A stretch of DNA of 64,000 nt from an uncultured Bacteroides sp. (lineage in GTDB: Bacteria; Bacteroidota; Bacteroidia; Bacteroidales; Bacteroidaceae). The notes under the pieces were generated by a model. The model did no database searches. It saw nothing but the letters and a program-made list of their open reading frames with translations, and was not told where the DNA came from. The stretch lies in contig CAUEFX010000006.1 of NCBI GenBank assembly GCA_958477465.1, positions 1 through 64,000 on the forward strand, given 5' to 3'. This document shows, piece after piece, positions 35,417 to 44,498 of this stretch (position 1 is its first letter; each line of letters starts with the position of its first letter). The translations under genes were made by a program, and so were the position numbers.

Positions 35417-36730
35417 TTATTCGATTGCTTTTCCTTTGTAGAAGTCGAGAATCTTGCTACGGAACAGGTAGTCGTATTTTGCCTGTATTTTGTCTGACAA
35501 TGATTTGGTCAGATTCTGTTTGGCCTCATTGTATTCAACGGAAGTTGCTTTTCCGTTATCGAATTTCTCGCTCATCAGTCGGAAAGATTCTTCATTGGCG
35601 GTAACGGCTGCCATGCTGCTGTTGAATTTGCTTTCGGCGGCTACGGCATTGTACCATGCCTGTTGAATCTCTTTGTAAAGCACCTTTTTGGTGTTATCCA
35701 GTTGCAGGGCGAGGTTGGTTTGCTGCAGCCGGGCGCTGCGGACACGGTTGCGGGTAGCCAGGCGGTTAAACAGCGGTATGCTCAGATTGAATCCGATACC
35801 TTTATTCAGATTGTTTCTCAACTGAGTACCGAAACTATGTTCGGCATAGCCGTTCAGTGTATAGAAATTGGTTCCGATGCTCGCTCCGAAAGAAAGCTGC
35901 GGATAATAATTACTTTGGGCGATACGTATGCTTTTTTCACTTCCTTCCAGGCGGAGTTGTGCAGCCCGGATACCGGGTTTGTTGCTCAATGCTTCCGTAT
36001 ATATATCGTCCGGCGCTGTCAGCGGAGCGAAATTTACCACCGTATCGGGTTGTGCGAGTGCAAATCCTTCGGGGGTGGGCAATTCCAGTAGCTGGCTCAG
36101 ATCCAGCAGTGCCAATTGGTAATTGTTTTCAGCCTGTACCTGGCTCATCTCATCTTGTGCCACACGTGCTTTGGCTTCGGCCACTTCGGCGGGCGAAGCT
36201 TTTCCCACTTCGGCAAGACGGATGATGCGCCGGCACTGTTCTTTACTGATTTCCGTTTGGCCGGCTGCTACCTTACTGAGCTCCATGTTGAATAAAACCT
36301 GCAGATAAGAAGAGGTCACATTGATAGCGATGTCCTCTTTTGCCTTGTTCAGGTCCTCGATGGCCGCTTTGAGGTTCAGTTTGGAAAGTGCATATTGGTT
36401 GGGCAGCTGCAGTCCGGTGAATAACGGGACATTGGTACTCAGTCCGAATTGTGTACTACCGCTGTTTACATCACTGTATGTATTGTCCTTGGGCGATTGT
36501 GAACGTCCCCAACTCCAGTTTTGCCCTGCCGAACCATTCAGATTCGGTAATCTTGCCCATTTTGCCGTATTTGCCTCTATGGCATTTTGTTCGGCCTCGT
36601 TAGCGGTCCGCTGAATCTCGATATTGTGCTCGATGGCATAGTCGATGCATTGGCGCAGCGTCCACCCCTCTTGTGCCTGACTGGTGGCACAGAGTGTGGC
36701 AAGGGAGAATATAATTATTCCTTTTTTCAT
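35417..36730 (-). CDS. TolC-family outer-membrane efflux protein
   Basis: A 437-residue outer-membrane factor with signal peptide (LATLCATSQAQ) and two OEP repeats forming the coiled-coil tunnel. EVGKASPAEVAEAKARVAQDE and FDNGKATSVEYNEAKQNLTKSLSDKIQAKYDYLFR are the paired helix ends typical of the family. It is the last gene of a five-gene operon (ATPase, two permeases, adaptor, TolC), 20 bp after the adaptor. It forms the outer-membrane exit of a MacAB-like tripartite exporter; the substrate is unknown. Confidence 0.92.
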   Translation of the reverse strand: MKKGIIIFSLATLCATSQAQEGWTLRQCIDYAIEHNIEIQRTANEAEQNAIEANTAKWARLPNLNGSAGQNWSWGRSQSPKDNTYSDVNSGSTQFGLSTNVPLFTGLQLPNQYALSKLNLKAAIEDLNKAKEDIAINVTSSYLQVLFNMELSKVAAGQTEISKEQCRRIIRLAEVGKASPAEVAEAKARVAQDEMSQVQAENNYQLALLDLSQLLELPTPEGFALAQPDTVVNFAPLTAPDDIYTEALSNKPGIRAAQLRLEGSEKSIRIAQSNYYPQLSFGASIGTNFYTLNGYAEHSFGTQLRNNLNKGIGFNLSIPLFNRLATRNRVRSARLQQTNLALQLDNTKKVLYKEIQQAWYNAVAAESKFNSSMAAVTANEESFRLMSEKFDNGKATSVEYNEAKQNLTKSLSDKIQAKYDYLFRSKILDFYKGKAIE

Positions 36731-36750
36731 AAATACCTGTTATTGATTTA

Positions 36751-37851
36751 TCATTTATCTTTCTTCTCCGCCCCACGGATTTTGTCTTTCGCCGTCACAC
36801 CGCTTTTTATCTCTATCTTGATGCCGTCGCTCATGCCGGCAATTACCGGTTGGCGTTGGAATTTCTGTTCCGGCACCGAATCGGTCATCACATAGACAAA
36901 CGTGGAGTCACCGCTGAACTCAATGACACTTTCGGGCACGGCTAAGGTCTGCTGGGCACGTTGCAGCACGATCTCCGCATTTGCCGAATAGCCCGAACGG
37001 ATCTGTACGCTATCGGGCACGGATACCGCTGCTTTTATCTCGAATTGGTTTGCTCCGTTTTCCTCCACCCCTTTCGGAGAAATATATTCCAGTTGGGCAT
37101 CGAATGTCAGATTCTGCAAGGCGCCGATGGTCAGTTTTACAGGCATACCTTCGTGAATGCGTCCGACTTCCGTCTCGTCTATCTTGCCTTTGAAAATCAA
37201 ATCATTCATATTGGCTACCGTGGCGATGGTTGTTCCGTCATTGAACGTATTGCTCATTATTACGGAGTTACCGGCCTTTACCGGAACATCCAATATCAAC
37301 CCGTCTATTGTCGAACGGATTAAGGTACTGGAGAGCGAAGCGCTGTTTTTAGTAATTCCCTCTTTGATGATTTCAAGCGCATCTTTGGCCGTCTGTACTT
37401 CTACGCGCGCCTGTTTTAGGGCTACTTCACTTTTCTCGAAGTCTTCGCGACTGATGAGCTTGTCGTTGAATAACTTCTCTACGCGGTCAAAATCCGTCTG
37501 TGCCTGTTTCTCATTGATCTCAGCCAGGCGTACACGGCTTTCGGCAGAGTTTACCTGTCCTAATTCCGGGATAACCTTTACCTTGGCAATCACTTCTCCT
37601 TTACGGATACTCTGTCCGGCTTCTTTGTACACCTCGTCGATGATACCGGAGATTTGAGGCTTGATCAGGATTTCGTCGCGGGGTTCCACCTTACCTGTAG
37701 CCACTGTTGTCTTTTGCAGATCGGTGATCTCGGCGTTTACTGTCTCGTATACAACAACTTTCGGTCTGGATTTCATCCACAGGAATACAAACGTTCCTAT
37801 GATACCGGCTGCCAGGATTACCAATAATGTGATTTTCAGAAACTTTTTCAT
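36751..37851 (-). CDS. periplasmic adaptor (membrane fusion protein, MacA-like)
   Basis: A 366-residue protein with one N-terminal membrane anchor (ITLLVILAAGIIGTFVFLW), a lipoyl/barrel-sandwich domain (KVEPRDEILIKPQISGIIDEVYKEAGQSIRKGEVIAKV), a helical hairpin (about 85-155), a second half-lipoyl with SSTLIRSTIDGLILDVPVKAGNSV and a beta-barrel. Links the inner-membrane ABC permeases to TolC. 63 bp after the permease gene in the same operon. Confidence 0.92.
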   Translation of the reverse strand: MKKFLKITLLVILAAGIIGTFVFLWMKSRPKVVVYETVNAEITDLQKTTVATGKVEPRDEILIKPQISGIIDEVYKEAGQSIRKGEVIAKVKVIPELGQVNSAESRVRLAEINEKQAQTDFDRVEKLFNDKLISREDFEKSEVALKQARVEVQTAKDALEIIKEGITKNSASLSSTLIRSTIDGLILDVPVKAGNSVIMSNTFNDGTTIATVANMNDLIFKGKIDETEVGRIHEGMPVKLTIGALQNLTFDAQLEYISPKGVEENGANQFEIKAAVSVPDSVQIRSGYSANAEIVLQRAQQTLAVPESVIEFSGDSTFVYVMTDSVPEQKFQRQPVIAGMSDGIKIEIKSGVTAKDKIRGAEKKDK

Positions 37852-37914
37852 CTTCGTCTTATTTTTTGATTTTATATTTTTCTTTGTTTATCTCTCTTTG
37901 ATTCACCGTCGTGA

Positions 37915-39159
37915 TTATTCATCGCGGATGGCTTCGATCGGTTTGATGGCCATTGCCCGGTACGCAGGTGCCAGTCCGGCCAGCATGCCCAAGGTAACCA
38001 GCAATACACAGGTACCTACTGCCAGCCCGAATGTAACCTGAAAACCGAAAGACCTTCCGCTATCGCTGGTGATGGCCATATCCATTACTTGAAGCACCAG
38101 TACGGCAAATGAGATTCCCATCATTCCGGCAGCCGTGGTCAGTACCATGCTTTCAGAAAGAATCTGTTGGAGAATGTCTTTGGGACGGGCACCGATGGCG
38201 CGACGGATACCGATTTCGGTCGTCCGTTCGCGAACCGTTACCATCATGATGTTGGACACTCCGATGGCTCCGGCCAACAGTGTACCCAATCCTACCATCC
38301 AGATAAGAATGCGTATGCCTGTGAACAGGTTATCCACCATTGAAAACATGGCCTCTGTGTTTAGTATCATGATGGCTTGTTTGTCATCCGGTGATATGAA
38401 GTGTGCTTCTTTGATAATACGTTCTACTTCCGGTTGTATATCTGTCACTTTCAGTCCCGGCTTGACGGTGAAGCAAGCCAATTCAATGTTACGTCCGAGG
38501 TTATAAGCCCTTTGCATGGTTGTGAATGGCAATATCACAGATTCGGATGATTGCCCTTGAATGTTGATATTCCCTTCTGCCACCGACAGGCCGATGACGC
38601 GATAGTAAATACCGTCTACGCGGATGTACTTCCCCAAAGGGTCGGTTCCCGGTGTGAACAGGCTCTCGTACACACGTTTCCCGATAACGCATACTTTGCG
38701 CGCTTCGCGTATATCCACGTCATTGATGAACCGTCCGAGAGAGATATTTTGCGCTTCGATATGCTCATATTCCGGATGTAACCCTTTCACGATACAATCG
38801 AACTTCTTGTCCTCATATACCGATTTGGAACCCCAACGGGCAATGGAAGGAGTGACCAGTTCGATTCCGTCTACATTTTTACGTATGCGTTCGATGTCGT
38901 CGATGTTTAAGCTCCACCAGCGTCCCTTACGGAATCCTTTGTAGGCCTCACCGGTTTTCTGCGGCCATGCGAAACCGGAGTTTGTGGCAAATCCTTCAAA
39001 CTGCACCTGCATGGCGTTTTGCATGCCCTGTCCGCCTCCGATGAGCGCCACGAGCATGAAAATCCCCCAAAATACGCCGAATGCCGTAAGCAGGCTCCGG
39101 GTCTTGTTTCTTGTTATTGTGATGAGGATTTCCTCACATGTGTCTATGTCTATTCGCAT
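37915..39159 (-). CDS. MacB/FtsX-type ABC transporter permease (second copy)
   Basis: A 414-residue permease with one N-terminal helix (SLLTAFGVFWGIFMLVALIGGGQGM), a large periplasmic MacB-PCD domain (about 45-265) and three C-terminal helices of the FtsX fold (MVGLGTLLAGAIGVSNIMMVTVRERTTEIGIRRAIGARPKDILQQI). Paralogue of the permease just upstream, so the transporter may be a heterodimer. No ATPase domain is fused; the separate ATPase at 40759 serves both. Confidence 0.92.
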   Translation of the reverse strand: MRIDIDTCEEILITITRNKTRSLLTAFGVFWGIFMLVALIGGGQGMQNAMQVQFEGFATNSGFAWPQKTGEAYKGFRKGRWWSLNIDDIERIRKNVDGIELVTPSIARWGSKSVYEDKKFDCIVKGLHPEYEHIEAQNISLGRFINDVDIREARKVCVIGKRVYESLFTPGTDPLGKYIRVDGIYYRVIGLSVAEGNINIQGQSSESVILPFTTMQRAYNLGRNIELACFTVKPGLKVTDIQPEVERIIKEAHFISPDDKQAIMILNTEAMFSMVDNLFTGIRILIWMVGLGTLLAGAIGVSNIMMVTVRERTTEIGIRRAIGARPKDILQQILSESMVLTTAAGMMGISFAVLVLQVMDMAITSDSGRSFGFQVTFGLAVGTCVLLVTLGMLAGLAPAYRAMAIKPIEAIRDE

Positions 39160-39166
39160 CTTTTTT

Positions 39167-39195
39167 ATTTACGATTTAACGATTTACGATTAAAA
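39167..39195. repeat. ATTTACGATT repeat upstream of the second permease
   Basis: Three overlapping ATTTACGATT-type units in 29 bp, placed 8 bp before the permease start codon (minus strand). A near-identical copy is at 40632-40657 in front of the other permease. The rest of the 206-bp spacer holds small GATCTATTCTTAGAA-like repeats. Confidence 0.7.
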
Positions 39196-39365
39196 TTACC
39201 AAAGAAGTTCGGTTGTTTATCTTGTTCTGTTTTATCTATAAAAACAATTTATCTGTTAAAGCGATTTATCCTTAGAACGATCTATTCTTAGAAGATCTAT
39301 TCTTGCGGCGATTAATTCTTTATACTTTCCGGCACAAGCCGTAATTTGTAAATCATCGGATAAAC

Positions 39366-40625
39366 TCAGTCTGCTCTTAGTGCTTCTATCGGGCTGATAC
39401 TTACTGCTTTCCGGGCAGGAAAGAATCCGGCTAAAGTACCTGCTACAACTAAGGTCAGAGTTGCTTGTATGGCAATGCTCAGATCTACCGTCGGATTGGA
39501 GAATACGGTTGTCGACCATATTCCGTTATCCATCTGCTGGTTTCCGAAAGCACTGTTCATCCATTCGGTTACCGCAATGCCGCAGACCATTCCTATATAT
39601 CCGAAAAAAGTAGTGATTGCAACGCTTTCTACGATAATGAGCCATAAGATAGACCGTGGCTTTGCTCCCAATGCCTTGCGGATACCGAACTCCCGGGTCC
39701 GTTCTTTTACGGTAATCAGCATAATATTCGAGACCCCTACAATGCCGCTTAGCAGTGTGAAGATGCCTATTACCCAAATGGCTATCCGGAGTATGCTCAT
39801 GGCCTTCATGTTGCTCAGGTAACTGGTAAATCGGTTCCATATCCAGATGGCGCTTTCGTCAGTCGGAGCAAAGCGATGGTGGGCTCCCAATGCTTTGCGA
39901 TATTGAGCCTCAAAGGCTTCATTATCTTCTATCGACTTCAGATTTTTGGTGGTGAAAACGATGTTGTTGAGTTTATCCCCTTTATTGTAGATGATCTGGA
40001 GGGTGGTGAACGGAATGTAGGCATCGCTTGAACTGTTGTCTCCCTGATCTTCATACAATCCTACCACTTGATAGACAATGCCGCCTGTCTTCACATTCTG
40101 TCCGATCGGTTCCGTGTGGCTTTTGTCAAAAAGTATTTCGGCAGTTTTGGCATTTAGAACGATGACCTTTCTCCTTTGCTGTATGTCGATGTCGTTGATG
40201 AACCGTCCTTTGGATAGCTTAATCGTTTCCACTTCCGGAAAGTTGGGGAATACTCCGGTGAGGCTCAGATTGACATATTCCTTACCGAAACTCAGATTGG
40301 AACTTCGTTGATATAAGGTGGCGCCGACTTCGATTACATTTTCCTGAAACTGCTTTCGGGTTATGTCCAGATCCGTGTTGTCCAGCCGGATATTCCGTCC
40401 CTCTTTCAGCCCTTCGTATGATTGGGTTGTCCATCCGGGATATATTTTGATGGAATTCAGGGCACGCTCCGAAGACGATTGTTCGAACGCGTGAATCAGC
40501 CCGTTGCCTGCTCCCAACAGCACGATAAGCATAAAGATACCCCATGCTACGGCAAATCCGGTGAGGAATGTACGCAGTTTGTTCCGCTTGATGGTACCAT
40601 ATATTTCTTGCCAAATGTCAAACAT
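39366..40625 (-). CDS. MacB/FtsX-type ABC transporter permease (first copy)
   Basis: A 419-residue permease with the same architecture as its neighbour: N-terminal helix (TFLTGFAVAWGIFMLIVLLGAGNGL), periplasmic MacB-PCD domain and a C-terminal FtsX bundle (IFTLLSGIVGVSNIMLITVKERTREFGIRKALGAKPRSILW). The short cytoplasmic RTREFGIRKALGAK is the coupling segment to the ATPase. 206 bp separate it from the second permease and 133 bp from the ATPase, unusually wide gaps for one complex and both filled with repeats. Confidence 0.92.
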   Translation of the reverse strand: MFDIWQEIYGTIKRNKLRTFLTGFAVAWGIFMLIVLLGAGNGLIHAFEQSSSERALNSIKIYPGWTTQSYEGLKEGRNIRLDNTDLDITRKQFQENVIEVGATLYQRSSNLSFGKEYVNLSLTGVFPNFPEVETIKLSKGRFINDIDIQQRRKVIVLNAKTAEILFDKSHTEPIGQNVKTGGIVYQVVGLYEDQGDNSSSDAYIPFTTLQIIYNKGDKLNNIVFTTKNLKSIEDNEAFEAQYRKALGAHHRFAPTDESAIWIWNRFTSYLSNMKAMSILRIAIWVIGIFTLLSGIVGVSNIMLITVKERTREFGIRKALGAKPRSILWLIIVESVAITTFFGYIGMVCGIAVTEWMNSAFGNQQMDNGIWSTTVFSNPTVDLSIAIQATLTLVVAGTLAGFFPARKAVSISPIEALRAD

Positions 40626-40631
40626 GATTTT

Positions 40632-40657
40632 ATTTACGATTTAACGATTTACAATTA
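40632..40657. repeat. ATTTACGATT repeat upstream of the first permease
   Basis: Same sequence as the copy at 39167, again immediately before a permease start codon. Inverted units (AATCGTAAAT) recur near 40724 and 40744, close to the ATPase stop, so the 133-bp spacer can fold on itself. Confidence 0.7.
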
Positions 40658-40758
40658 GACGATTGAATTTTACTTTTGTGTTTACGATTGTCTCTTGGCT
40701 TTATGATTTACAAAGATTTCTCAATCGTAAATAGTCAATAGTCCAATCGTAAATATCT

Positions 40759-41475
40759 TTACTTCATTATTCCGTGTTGTCCGAAAGGAGATGCATCGTG
40801 ATTGAGGTTCTCTTCAATCCGTTCGATGATTCCGTCTTTGATATGAATGATTTTATCCGTTTGATTGGCTACCCCGCTTTCGTGTGTCACTACGACGATG
40901 GTCATACCTGTCTGGTGGAGGTCTTTTAATATTTGCATTACCTCGACGGAAGTCTTACTGTCCAGTGCGCCGGTCGGCTCGTCAGCCAGGATAATTTGAG
41001 GCTGGGTAATCAATGCGCGTGCAATGGCGACGCGCTGTTTCTGACCGCCGCTCATTTCATTGGGCATGTGATGCGCCCAGTCCTTCAGCCCTAACTTATC
41101 CAGATACTCCAATGCCAGGGCATTTCTCTTTTTTCGGCTTACTCCCTGATAGAACAGCGGCAGGGCAACATTCTCCATCGCATTCTTAAAAGAAATCAGA
41201 TTGAAAGACTGGAAGATAAACCCTATCATCCGGTTTCTGTATTCTGCGGCTTTGTTTTCACTGAGATTTTTTATCAGTACGTTGTTCAGGTAATACTCAC
41301 CGGTGTCATAGTTGTCGAGAATGCCCAGTATATTCAGTAAGGTAGACTTACCCGACCCCGATGCTCCCATGATGGAAACGAACTCTCCACGTTCGATGTC
41401 GAGGTTGATGCCTTTGAGTACATGGAGGGGAGCTCCATTGTAGTAAGTCTTGTTAATGTCTTTGAGGTGTATCAC
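40759..41475 (-). CDS. ABC transporter ATP-binding protein (LolD/MacB-type)
   Basis: A 238-residue ATPase with Walker A GASGSGKST (about 36-44), signature MSGGQKQRVAIARAL, Walker B IILADEPTGALD and switch histidine VVVTHE. The sequence is of the LolD/MacB subfamily that works with FtsX-type permeases. First gene of the exporter operon, divergent from rokA. Energises the two permeases downstream. Confidence 0.95.
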   Translation of the reverse strand: MIHLKDINKTYYNGAPLHVLKGINLDIERGEFVSIMGASGSGKSTLLNILGILDNYDTGEYYLNNVLIKNLSENKAAEYRNRMIGFIFQSFNLISFKNAMENVALPLFYQGVSRKKRNALALEYLDKLGLKDWAHHMPNEMSGGQKQRVAIARALITQPQIILADEPTGALDSKTSVEVMQILKDLHQTGMTIVVVTHESGVANQTDKIIHIKDGIIERIEENLNHDASPFGQHGIMK

Positions 41476-41575
41476 AATTTTTCTTATTAAGTTTGGCTTT
41501 TCCTGTCATTTCTTCTATTAGACGCACGGGAGATACGAAAAGTTGCAAACAAAGTGAACTTTTTTAAAAAAACAT

Positions 41576-41606
41576 TTTGTAGACTCAATCTTCTTTGCGT
41601 AATTTG
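41576..41606 (+). promoter_or_regulatory. rokA: candidate promoter of rokA
   Basis: TTTG (41576-41579) and TAATTTG (41600-41606) are separated by 20 bp, close to the Bacteroides -33/-7 spacing; the -7 box is one base shorter than TAnnTTTG. It lies 45 bp upstream of the ATG. Confidence 0.4.
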
Positions 41607-41651
41607 TGTGCAATAAATTATTAATAAGCTAACCCTTTTAAACGAACTATC

Positions 41652-42629
41652 ATGAATTCAAACATGGAAAAACCCTACGTAGTAGGTATTGACATAGGCG
41701 GAACAAACTCTGTCTTTGGTATTGTAGATGCACGCGGAACTATTATTGCAAGCGGCTCTGTAAAAACCCAGGCTTATGAAACTGTAGAAGAATATGTGGA
41801 TGAAGTATGCAAAAATCTTCTTCCTCTTATCATTTCACAAGGCGGAGTTGAAAAAATAAAGGGTATCGGTATCGGTGCTCCTAACGGAAACTATTATAGC
41901 GGAACAATCGAGTTCGCTCCCAACTTGCCGTGGAAGGGTATTATTCCTTTGGCTGCCATGTTTGAAGAACGTCTTGGTATCCCTACCGCTTTGACCAATG
42001 ATGCCAATGCGGCAGCCGTAGGAGAAATGACCTATGGTGCGGCACGCGGTATGAAAGATTTTATCATGATTACATTGGGTACCGGTGTAGGTAGCGGTAT
42101 TGTTGTTAACGGACAGATGGTTTATGGTCACGACGGCTTTGCCGGTGAGCTGGGCCATGTGATTGTTCGTCGCGGTACAGGACGTGTATGTGGTTGCGGA
42201 CGTAAAGGTTGTCTGGAAACATATTGCTCGGCTACAGGTGTAGCCCGTACAGCTCGTGAATTCCTGGCTGCTCGCACGGATGCCAGCCTTTTGCGCAACA
42301 TTCCTGCAGAAAACATCACTTCCAAGGATGTATATGATGCAGCGGTACAGGGTGACAAACTGGCACAGGAAATCTTCGAGTTCACTGGTACCATACTTGG
42401 TGAGGCATTGGCAGATTTTATTGCATTCTCCAGTCCGGAGGCAATCGTGCTGTTCGGTGGTCTTGCAAAATCCGGTGATTACATCATGAAACCGATCCAT
42501 AAAGCAATGGAAGAAAACTTGCTTAATATCTATAAAGGTAAAACCAAACTGTTGGTTTCCGAATTGAAAGATTCCGATGCTGCTGTACTGGGCGCCAGTG
42601 CATTGGCTTGGGAACTGAAAGAAATGTAA
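41652..42629 (+). CDS. rokA: ROK-family hexokinase/glucokinase
   Basis: Phosphorylates hexoses with ATP in the cytoplasm. A 325-residue ROK protein without a DNA-binding domain: phosphate-1 motif VGIDIGGTNSVFGI, catalytic aspartate in LTNDANAAAVGE, ELGHVIV, and the zinc site CGCGRKGCLETYCS. The symbol follows the B. fragilis broad-specificity RokA, reported for glucose and amino sugars, which would suit the sialic-acid pathway in this window. ATG 41652 (MNSNMEKPYVVG) or the ATG at 41664 are possible. Followed by a strong terminator. Confidence 0.9.
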   Translation: MNSNMEKPYVVGIDIGGTNSVFGIVDARGTIIASGSVKTQAYETVEEYVDEVCKNLLPLIISQGGVEKIKGIGIGAPNGNYYSGTIEFAPNLPWKGIIPLAAMFEERLGIPTALTNDANAAAVGEMTYGAARGMKDFIMITLGTGVGSGIVVNGQMVYGHDGFAGELGHVIVRRGTGRVCGCGRKGCLETYCSATGVARTAREFLAARTDASLLRNIPAENITSKDVYDAAVQGDKLAQEIFEFTGTILGEALADFIAFSSPEAIVLFGGLAKSGDYIMKPIHKAMEENLLNIYKGKTKLLVSELKDSDAAVLGASALAWELKEM

Positions 42630-42661
42630 TCGGGAAAGTCTACACGTTAATTTATAAAGGT

Positions 42662-42700
42662 AAAAGCCTCGGGCGAACATTTGTTTGTCCGGGGCTTTTG
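42662..42700 (+). terminator. rokA: terminator of rokA
   Basis: AAAAGCCTCGGGCGAA (42662-42677) pairs with TTTGTCCGGGGCTTTT (42684-42699) through wobbles, ending in a T run. Confidence 0.85.
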
Positions 42701-42849
42701 TTGGTATGTCCGGCAATAAATGGATCCTTTTATTGTTTATAGCTATGAAGAGCTTTTTCACTCAACCGTACGTTAGCCCGTTTTAGGAGAACGGCTGCCG
42801 GGATGTTGGGGATGATAACTCTTTATGTAGAACTAATATATCTGATACA

Positions 42850-43680
42850 ATGAAAAAAAGAAGAATGAAGGGATTGTTTTGTCTGTTCGTATGTCTGTGT
42901 GTTTACACCTCCCTGGTGTCTTGTGGAGAAGAGGATAATGCGATCCGGCTGACTGTTAATACGTCGGCATACGATGTTGTGAAGGATTTGGAAAGTGTGG
43001 AGGGGAATCTGCTTTTTACAGGTGAACTGACAGATGGGCTTCAGCTTCGTTTTTCTTATTTGGTATTGAAGCAAGAGGAGGAAGGAGTATCTGTCGTTGC
43101 AAGAGATACCCGTTATGTCTCTAATGTAAAAGAGAGAGTCTCTTATTCCACCGGAGAATTGGAGCCGGGAACATATAGGGTTGTGGTTGTGAGCGACTTT
43201 GTGAAGGGAGATGAAGAATTTAATTGGCTGGCATTTGACATTCAGACGAAAGGATTCTCTGTGATATGCCTGGGAAATGCGGGCGTTTATAATGCTTTTG
43301 GCGTAGGTTATATGGATGGAGTTGTGGTTGATGGCAAGAAGGTAATAACGCTTGATACAGTCAGGCAGGGGTGTGTGGTGACTCTTCTACTTAAAAACAG
43401 GGATAAGATGACTGGCGATTACTATAGCTTGGAAGGAAAAGATCTTTTTAAATACACTATTTCCGGTGATTTGGAAGAGAAACTGGATTTTCCGGAAGAA
43501 GTAGGGGAGACGCAGCGTAGATGGAACTCAAACGTAACGGGCATACAGCATTATGTCCCGTCCTTTGAAACATTGTTCGTGCATTGGCAGGGGGATGTAT
43601 TGAGGGTATTGCTGAAAGATGCCTCTGTCGTTACCTTGGAATTGGACTTCGAGACTGGAAAAGTAACCGTGAAGCTATAA
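42850..43680 (+). CDS. putative lipoprotein of unknown function
   Basis: A 276-residue protein with basic N-terminus, a hydrophobic core and lipobox SLVSC (Cys about 25) followed by GEED, where acidic residues are compatible with surface export in Bacteroides. The rest is beta-rich (repeated V-x-V strands, ending LDFETGKVTVKL). No family recognised. A single-gene unit with a hairpin (GCCCAC/GTGGGT near 43694-43715) downstream. Confidence 0.7.
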   Translation: MKKRRMKGLFCLFVCLCVYTSLVSCGEEDNAIRLTVNTSAYDVVKDLESVEGNLLFTGELTDGLQLRFSYLVLKQEEEGVSVVARDTRYVSNVKERVSYSTGELEPGTYRVVVVSDFVKGDEEFNWLAFDIQTKGFSVICLGNAGVYNAFGVGYMDGVVVDGKKVITLDTVRQGCVVTLLLKNRDKMTGDYYSLEGKDLFKYTISGDLEEKLDFPEEVGETQRRWNSNVTGIQHYVPSFETLFVHWQGDVLRVLLKDASVVTLELDFETGKVTVKL

Positions 43681-43989
43681 TGCATTTACGGATGCCCACG
43701 TAATTGTGATGTGGGTATTCATCACCACAGAGTAACACTTTATTTTCACTGCATCAAAGTGATACAATACAAAAGAAGGAAGAAAGATGCGAATAAAATC
43801 TATAGTATTTTTGGGACAAAGATAACACAAGAAAAGAAAGATGAAGCTTTACCGACAAAGATTTCTACTTGGTCTCACTTTTGCCGGTATGTTTTTGGAA
43901 TCATTATCTTGTACTATATGGAAAAATAAAAAAGAGAAAACTCCTTGTGGAACTTTCTCTTTTTTATCTCGAATTGGAGATTATCGGAA
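43681..43989. other. intergenic stretch between the lipoprotein gene and rplS
   Basis: Contains a weak hairpin near 43694-43715 and the rplS terminator at 43928-43965. A 72-codon frame at 43711-43929 lacks a plausible start region or recognisable domain and is not called. Confidence 0.5.
43928..43965. terminator. rplS: bidirectional terminator of rplS
   Basis: Perfect 12-bp stem AAAAAAGAGAAA (43928-43939) / TTTCTCTTTTTT (43954-43965), with inner TCC/GGA pairing. A/T runs on both sides allow use on either strand. Confidence 0.85.
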
Positions 43990-44343
43990 TTAACCGTTAA
44001 CTCTTTTTTCTTTGATTCTGGCTTTCTTACCGGTAAGTGCACGCAGATAATACAATTTAGCGCGACGAACTTTACCTACCTTGTTCACTTCGATACTGTC
44101 GATAGCCGGTGATTCAATCGGGAAAATTCTTTCTACACCTACTGTTCCTGACATTTTGCGTACTGTAAAACGTTTCTTGTCACCGTGACCAGCGATTTTG
44201 ATAACAACACCACGGTACAACTGTACACGCTCTTTGTTACCTTCAATGATACGATATGCTACGGTTACTGTGTCACCTGCCTTGAAGCTCGGATGCTGTT
44301 TACCGGTAGCAAATGCTTCTTCTGCAATTTTAATTAAATCCAT
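43990..44343 (-). CDS. rplS: 50S ribosomal protein L19
   Basis: A 117-residue protein with the L19 signature: FKAGDTVTVAYRIIEGNKERVQLYRGVVI, FTVRKMSGTVGVERIFPIESPAIDSIEV and KVRRAKLYYLRALTGKKARIKE. Located at the 30S/50S interface. Monocistronic here, rather than in the rpsP-rimM-trmD-rplS operon found in many bacteria. Confidence 0.98.
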   Translation of the reverse strand: MDLIKIAEEAFATGKQHPSFKAGDTVTVAYRIIEGNKERVQLYRGVVIKIAGHGDKKRFTVRKMSGTVGVERIFPIESPAIDSIEVNKVGKVRRAKLYYLRALTGKKARIKEKRVNG

Positions 44344-44441
44344 TGTTGTTATTATTAAATTGTTTTATCGTTACAACGCAACATATCAGGCAACTCTCTC
44401 CTGACAGCGATTGCGCGAAAGCGGTGCAAAGTAACGAATTT

Positions 44442-44475
44442 TTTGGCACACTACCAACATTTTTATCTATATTTG
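44442..44475 (+). promoter_or_regulatory. candidate promoter of the 5'-nucleotidase pair
   Basis: TTTG (44442-44445) and TATATTTG (44468-44475, full TAnnTTTG match) are separated by 22 bp, 23 bp before the ATG at 44499. Confidence 0.5.
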
Positions 44476-44498
44476 TCACTTGATTAAAAAAACAGTAT

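Noticed and set aside
35491..35503. TTGTCTGACAA-like sequence resembling the FadR-type operator
   Set aside because: Lies inside the TolC-like coding sequence far from any start and is probably a chance match.
41835..42761. 308-codon open frame antisense to rokA
   Set aside because: A mirror of the codon bias of the strongly conserved ROK gene; the translation is Cys/Thr/His-rich with no domain.
43711..43929. 72-codon open frame between the lipoprotein gene and rplS
   Set aside because: It begins in a hairpin, has no signal or domain and runs up to the rplS terminator.
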